64,000 nt of DNA. Source: Streptomyces sp. NBC_01351 (GTDB lineage: Bacteria > Actinomycetota > Actinomycetes > Streptomycetales > Streptomycetaceae). Below the pieces are notes generated by a model that saw only the letters and a list, made by a program, of their open reading frames with translations, was not told the DNA's origin and made no database searches. The translations under genes and the position numbers were made by a program. Below are positions 62,583 through 64,000 of this stretch, in pieces. Numbering within the stretch: the stretch's first letter is position 1; each line of letters opens with the position of its first letter. The stretch is taken from contig NZ_CP108356.1 in the NCBI RefSeq assembly GCF_036237315.1, positions 7,631,501-7,695,500 on the forward strand, read 5' to 3'.

Positions 62583-63302
62583 CTAGCTGTTGCCCGACCG
62601 GAACAGGTAGTCCTCGACCGCGCGGAGATCGGTGTTCCAGTAGGTGACCCGCGGGGTGGGTCCGACCGTGAGGGACCCGACCTCGGGGGACAGCCCGATG
62701 TCGAGCGACGCCACGTCCCTGTTGCTGTTGAAGGCGCGGTCCTGGTAGCCGAGGGCGAACGACGTGACGGTCCGCGTCTGCTGGCCGGCCCGGAAGACGA
62801 ACACGCCCGCGTAGGCCTTCTCCTTCGGCCCGATCGTGGCGATGGCCTTCGGCTTGGACTCCATCGGAGCGACCGGATCCCTGGTGTCGGTGCCGAAGCG
62901 GACGTACGGGTAGTGGTAGAGGGTGCAGGGCTTGTCGGTGAAGTTGGTGGCCGTGATCAGGAGGTGCTGTCCCGAGTCCTGCCGCCATCCCGACGTGGTG
63001 ATCGAGAGGTCGTTGTCGTTGCAGGCCGCGATGTCGGTCTTGTCGCCACCGCCGGGGGAGGCCGAACCGCCACCCGGGCTCCGCGAGGGGCTGGTGGTGC
63101 CCCCGCCGCCGGGCTGGGTGGGGCCGGCCGGGCTCGGGGTGCCGGAGGGGGTGGGTGCGGCGCTCGCGCCCGGGGCGCCGGAGGCGGTGGGCTTCTTGCC
63201 GTCGTCGCCGCCCCCGGACTGGCAGGCCGTGGACGAGAGGATCGCGGCGGTGGCCGCGACCCCGAGGGCATAGGTTTTCCAGTTCTCGCGGGCAGTGCGC
63301 AT
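62583..63302 (-). CDS. DUF4232 lipoprotein
   Basis: 239 residues. Lipoprotein signal with lipobox SSTAC and Cys27, then a long Pro/Gly/Ser/Thr linker (residues 30-95) typical of cell-surface anchoring. The DUF4232 beta domain follows: ACNDNDLSITTSGWRQDSGQHLLITATNFTDKPCTLYHYPYVRFG, AYAGVFVFRAGQQTRTVTSFALGYQDRAFNSNRDVASLDIGL. Two Cys probably form a disulfide. Function is unknown; the family is common in Streptomyces. Confidence 0.9.
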   Translation of the reverse strand: MRTARENWKTYALGVAATAAILSSTACQSGGGDDGKKPTASGAPGASAAPTPSGTPSPAGPTQPGGGGTTSPSRSPGGGSASPGGGDKTDIAACNDNDLSITTSGWRQDSGQHLLITATNFTDKPCTLYHYPYVRFGTDTRDPVAPMESKPKAIATIGPKEKAYAGVFVFRAGQQTRTVTSFALGYQDRAFNSNRDVASLDIGLSPEVGSLTVGPTPRVTYWNTDLRAVEDYLFRSGNS

Positions 63303-63439
63303 GGTGGCCCCCGTGTGCCTTCGAATGGTGCGAACCGAGTGGTCGACGCTTCGGTTCTGCCCCTGCGCGATCGCCGACACCCGTCACCTGCGGGACCGTT
63401 ACGGACTGAGCACGTGACGGTCATCGTTCCGTCCCACGA

Positions 63440-63865
63440 TCACGTGGGATCGGGGACGAGCCCGTCGGCGATCAGGCCGGCCAGCACGGCCTCGCCCAGG
63501 ACGTGCACCGCGGACTGGGGGCGCACCATCACCGTGAACTCCTTGACGCGGCCCTCCTCGTCGAACTGCAGCAAGTCGATCCCGTGCACCTGCTTGCCGC
63601 GCACGGTGGCGCGGAAGGGCAGGATCACCGAGGGGGCCTCGGCCCCGTCCCCGCTGGTCTCCGCCGATCCCTCGAAGTGGCCCACGTACCGGATGTCCTC
63701 GAAGGTGCGCAGCAGTACCCCGAAGAGGCCCAGGACCAGGGGCTTGCCCTCGAAGGGCTTGAACTTCACCGGGCTGTACATCCGGATGTCGTCGGTGAAC
63801 AGCTCGTCCAGCACGCTCAGATCGCGCTTCTCCACGGCGGTGCGGAAACGTTCGGCGCTTTCCAT
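63440..63865 (-). CDS. SnoaL-like (NTF2 fold) protein
   Basis: 141 residues: SAERFRTAVEKRDLSVLDELFTDDIRMYSPVKFKPFEGKPLVLGLFGVLLRTFEDIRYVGHFEGS, then ATVRGKQVHGIDLLQFDEEGRVKEFTVMVRPQSAVHVLGEAVL. The fold and MVRP motif are those of SnoaL-like domain proteins, often linked to steroid or polyketide isomerase-like roles. GGAGGGG precedes the ATG. It is divergent from a PadR regulator with a striking operator between, so it is probably repressed by it. Confidence 0.87.
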   Translation of the reverse strand: MESAERFRTAVEKRDLSVLDELFTDDIRMYSPVKFKPFEGKPLVLGLFGVLLRTFEDIRYVGHFEGSAETSGDGAEAPSVILPFRATVRGKQVHGIDLLQFDEEGRVKEFTVMVRPQSAVHVLGEAVLAGLIADGLVPDPT

Positions 63866-63877
63866 GACCCCTCCTGA

Positions 63878-63911
63878 TACTCAAGAATGTGAGTACTCAA
63901 TTTCTTGAGTA
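63878..63911. promoter_or_regulatory. Nested palindromic operator between SnoaL-like and PadR genes
   Basis: Outer arms TACTCAAGAA (63878-63887) and TTCTTGAGTA (63902-63911) are perfectly complementary. Concentric with them is GAGTACTC (63891-63898). It starts 13 nt upstream of the SnoaL-like ATG, where it would block that gene's promoter. Confidence 0.7.
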
Positions 63912-63951
63912 GGATGCCGTGTGGGACGAGCGAAGGGAAGGGGGCTGCTTC

Positions 63952-64000
63952 GTGGCCTTGAAACATGCCGTGCTGGCGGCGCTGCTGGGCGGCGAGTACA
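63952..64000 (+). CDS. PadR family transcriptional regulator (partial, N-terminus)
   Basis: Only the first 16 codons are in the window: VALKHAVLAALLGGEY. This start (ALKHAVLAALL) is characteristic of PadR-type regulators, in which it forms the first helix of the winged-helix domain. GAAGGGAAGGGGG lies upstream of the GTG. It probably binds the nested palindrome on its left and controls the divergent SnoaL-like gene. The rest is beyond the edge. Confidence 0.7.
   Translation, partial: MALKHAVLAALLGGEY

Overview
The window is chromosomal DNA of a Streptomyces or very close relative. The evidence is the very high GC content, third-position GC bias, a rodlin (aerial-hypha sheath protein), a complete whiE-type spore-pigment polyketide cluster, a large SARP/AfsR-type regulator, a large ATPase-LuxR regulator, and many secreted enzymes. 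I see no tRNA, rRNA, CRISPR array, transposase, phage gene or plasmid function. It reads as an ordinary accessory-rich chromosome segment in which small regulator/target pairs alternate.

Left part (1-20 kb): an ECF sigma factor with its zinc-binding anti-sigma factor (cut by the left edge), a DUF1996 exported protein, a DUF1838 protein, a secreted subtilase with a P domain, and an ATPase-LuxR regulator. Next come rodlin and a DUF5302 small protein, then a ferredoxin-NADP reductase with a candidate iron box, and an NADP-binding oxidoreductase. A DinB-like protein is followed by two divergent transporter/MarR pairs (MFS/MarR and EamA/MarR). The second pair has both start codons inside one perfect 33-bp palindrome. 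A short remnant of a galactose-oxidase-like gene, a DUF4360 protein, and a LacI regulator next to a GH16 glucanase with a matching operator complete this part.

Centre (20-30 kb): a whiE spore-pigment cluster in the classical order. The FAD hydroxylase (ORFVIII) is divergent from ORFI, cupin ORFII, KS-alpha, KS-beta/CLF, ACP, aromatase/cyclase and second cyclase. It is flanked by an orphan acyl-CoA carboxylase epsilon subunit on the left, and by a flavin reductase and an RpiR regulator on the right.

Right-centre (30-49 kb): a Fic/Doc-like protein, dihydrolipoamide dehydrogenase, small conserved proteins, and a NarL-type two-component system divergent from an MFS exporter. Then come a methyltransferase pair and a quinone reductase plus short-chain dehydrogenase, both divergent from the AfsR-like regulator. 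Between these lies an array of 11-bp-spaced heptamers typical of SARP operators. An aldo/keto reductase followed by 20-bp tandem repeats, a metallo-beta-lactamase-fold protein, an XRE regulator and a uracil/xanthine permease follow.

Right end (49-64 kb): a broken endonuclease/exonuclease/phosphatase gene, an AI-2E family membrane protein overlapping a prolyl oligopeptidase, and a TetR regulator divergent from a six-gene operon (amidohydrolase plus complete oligopeptide-type ABC importer). After these are a GPP34 protein, an acetyltransferase, a DUF4232 lipoprotein, and a SnoaL-like protein divergent from a PadR regulator that is cut by the right edge. Recurring themes are divergent regulator/target pairs with recognisable palindromic operators, and probable leaderless transcripts with a TAnnnT hexamer 6-7 nt before the start codon.
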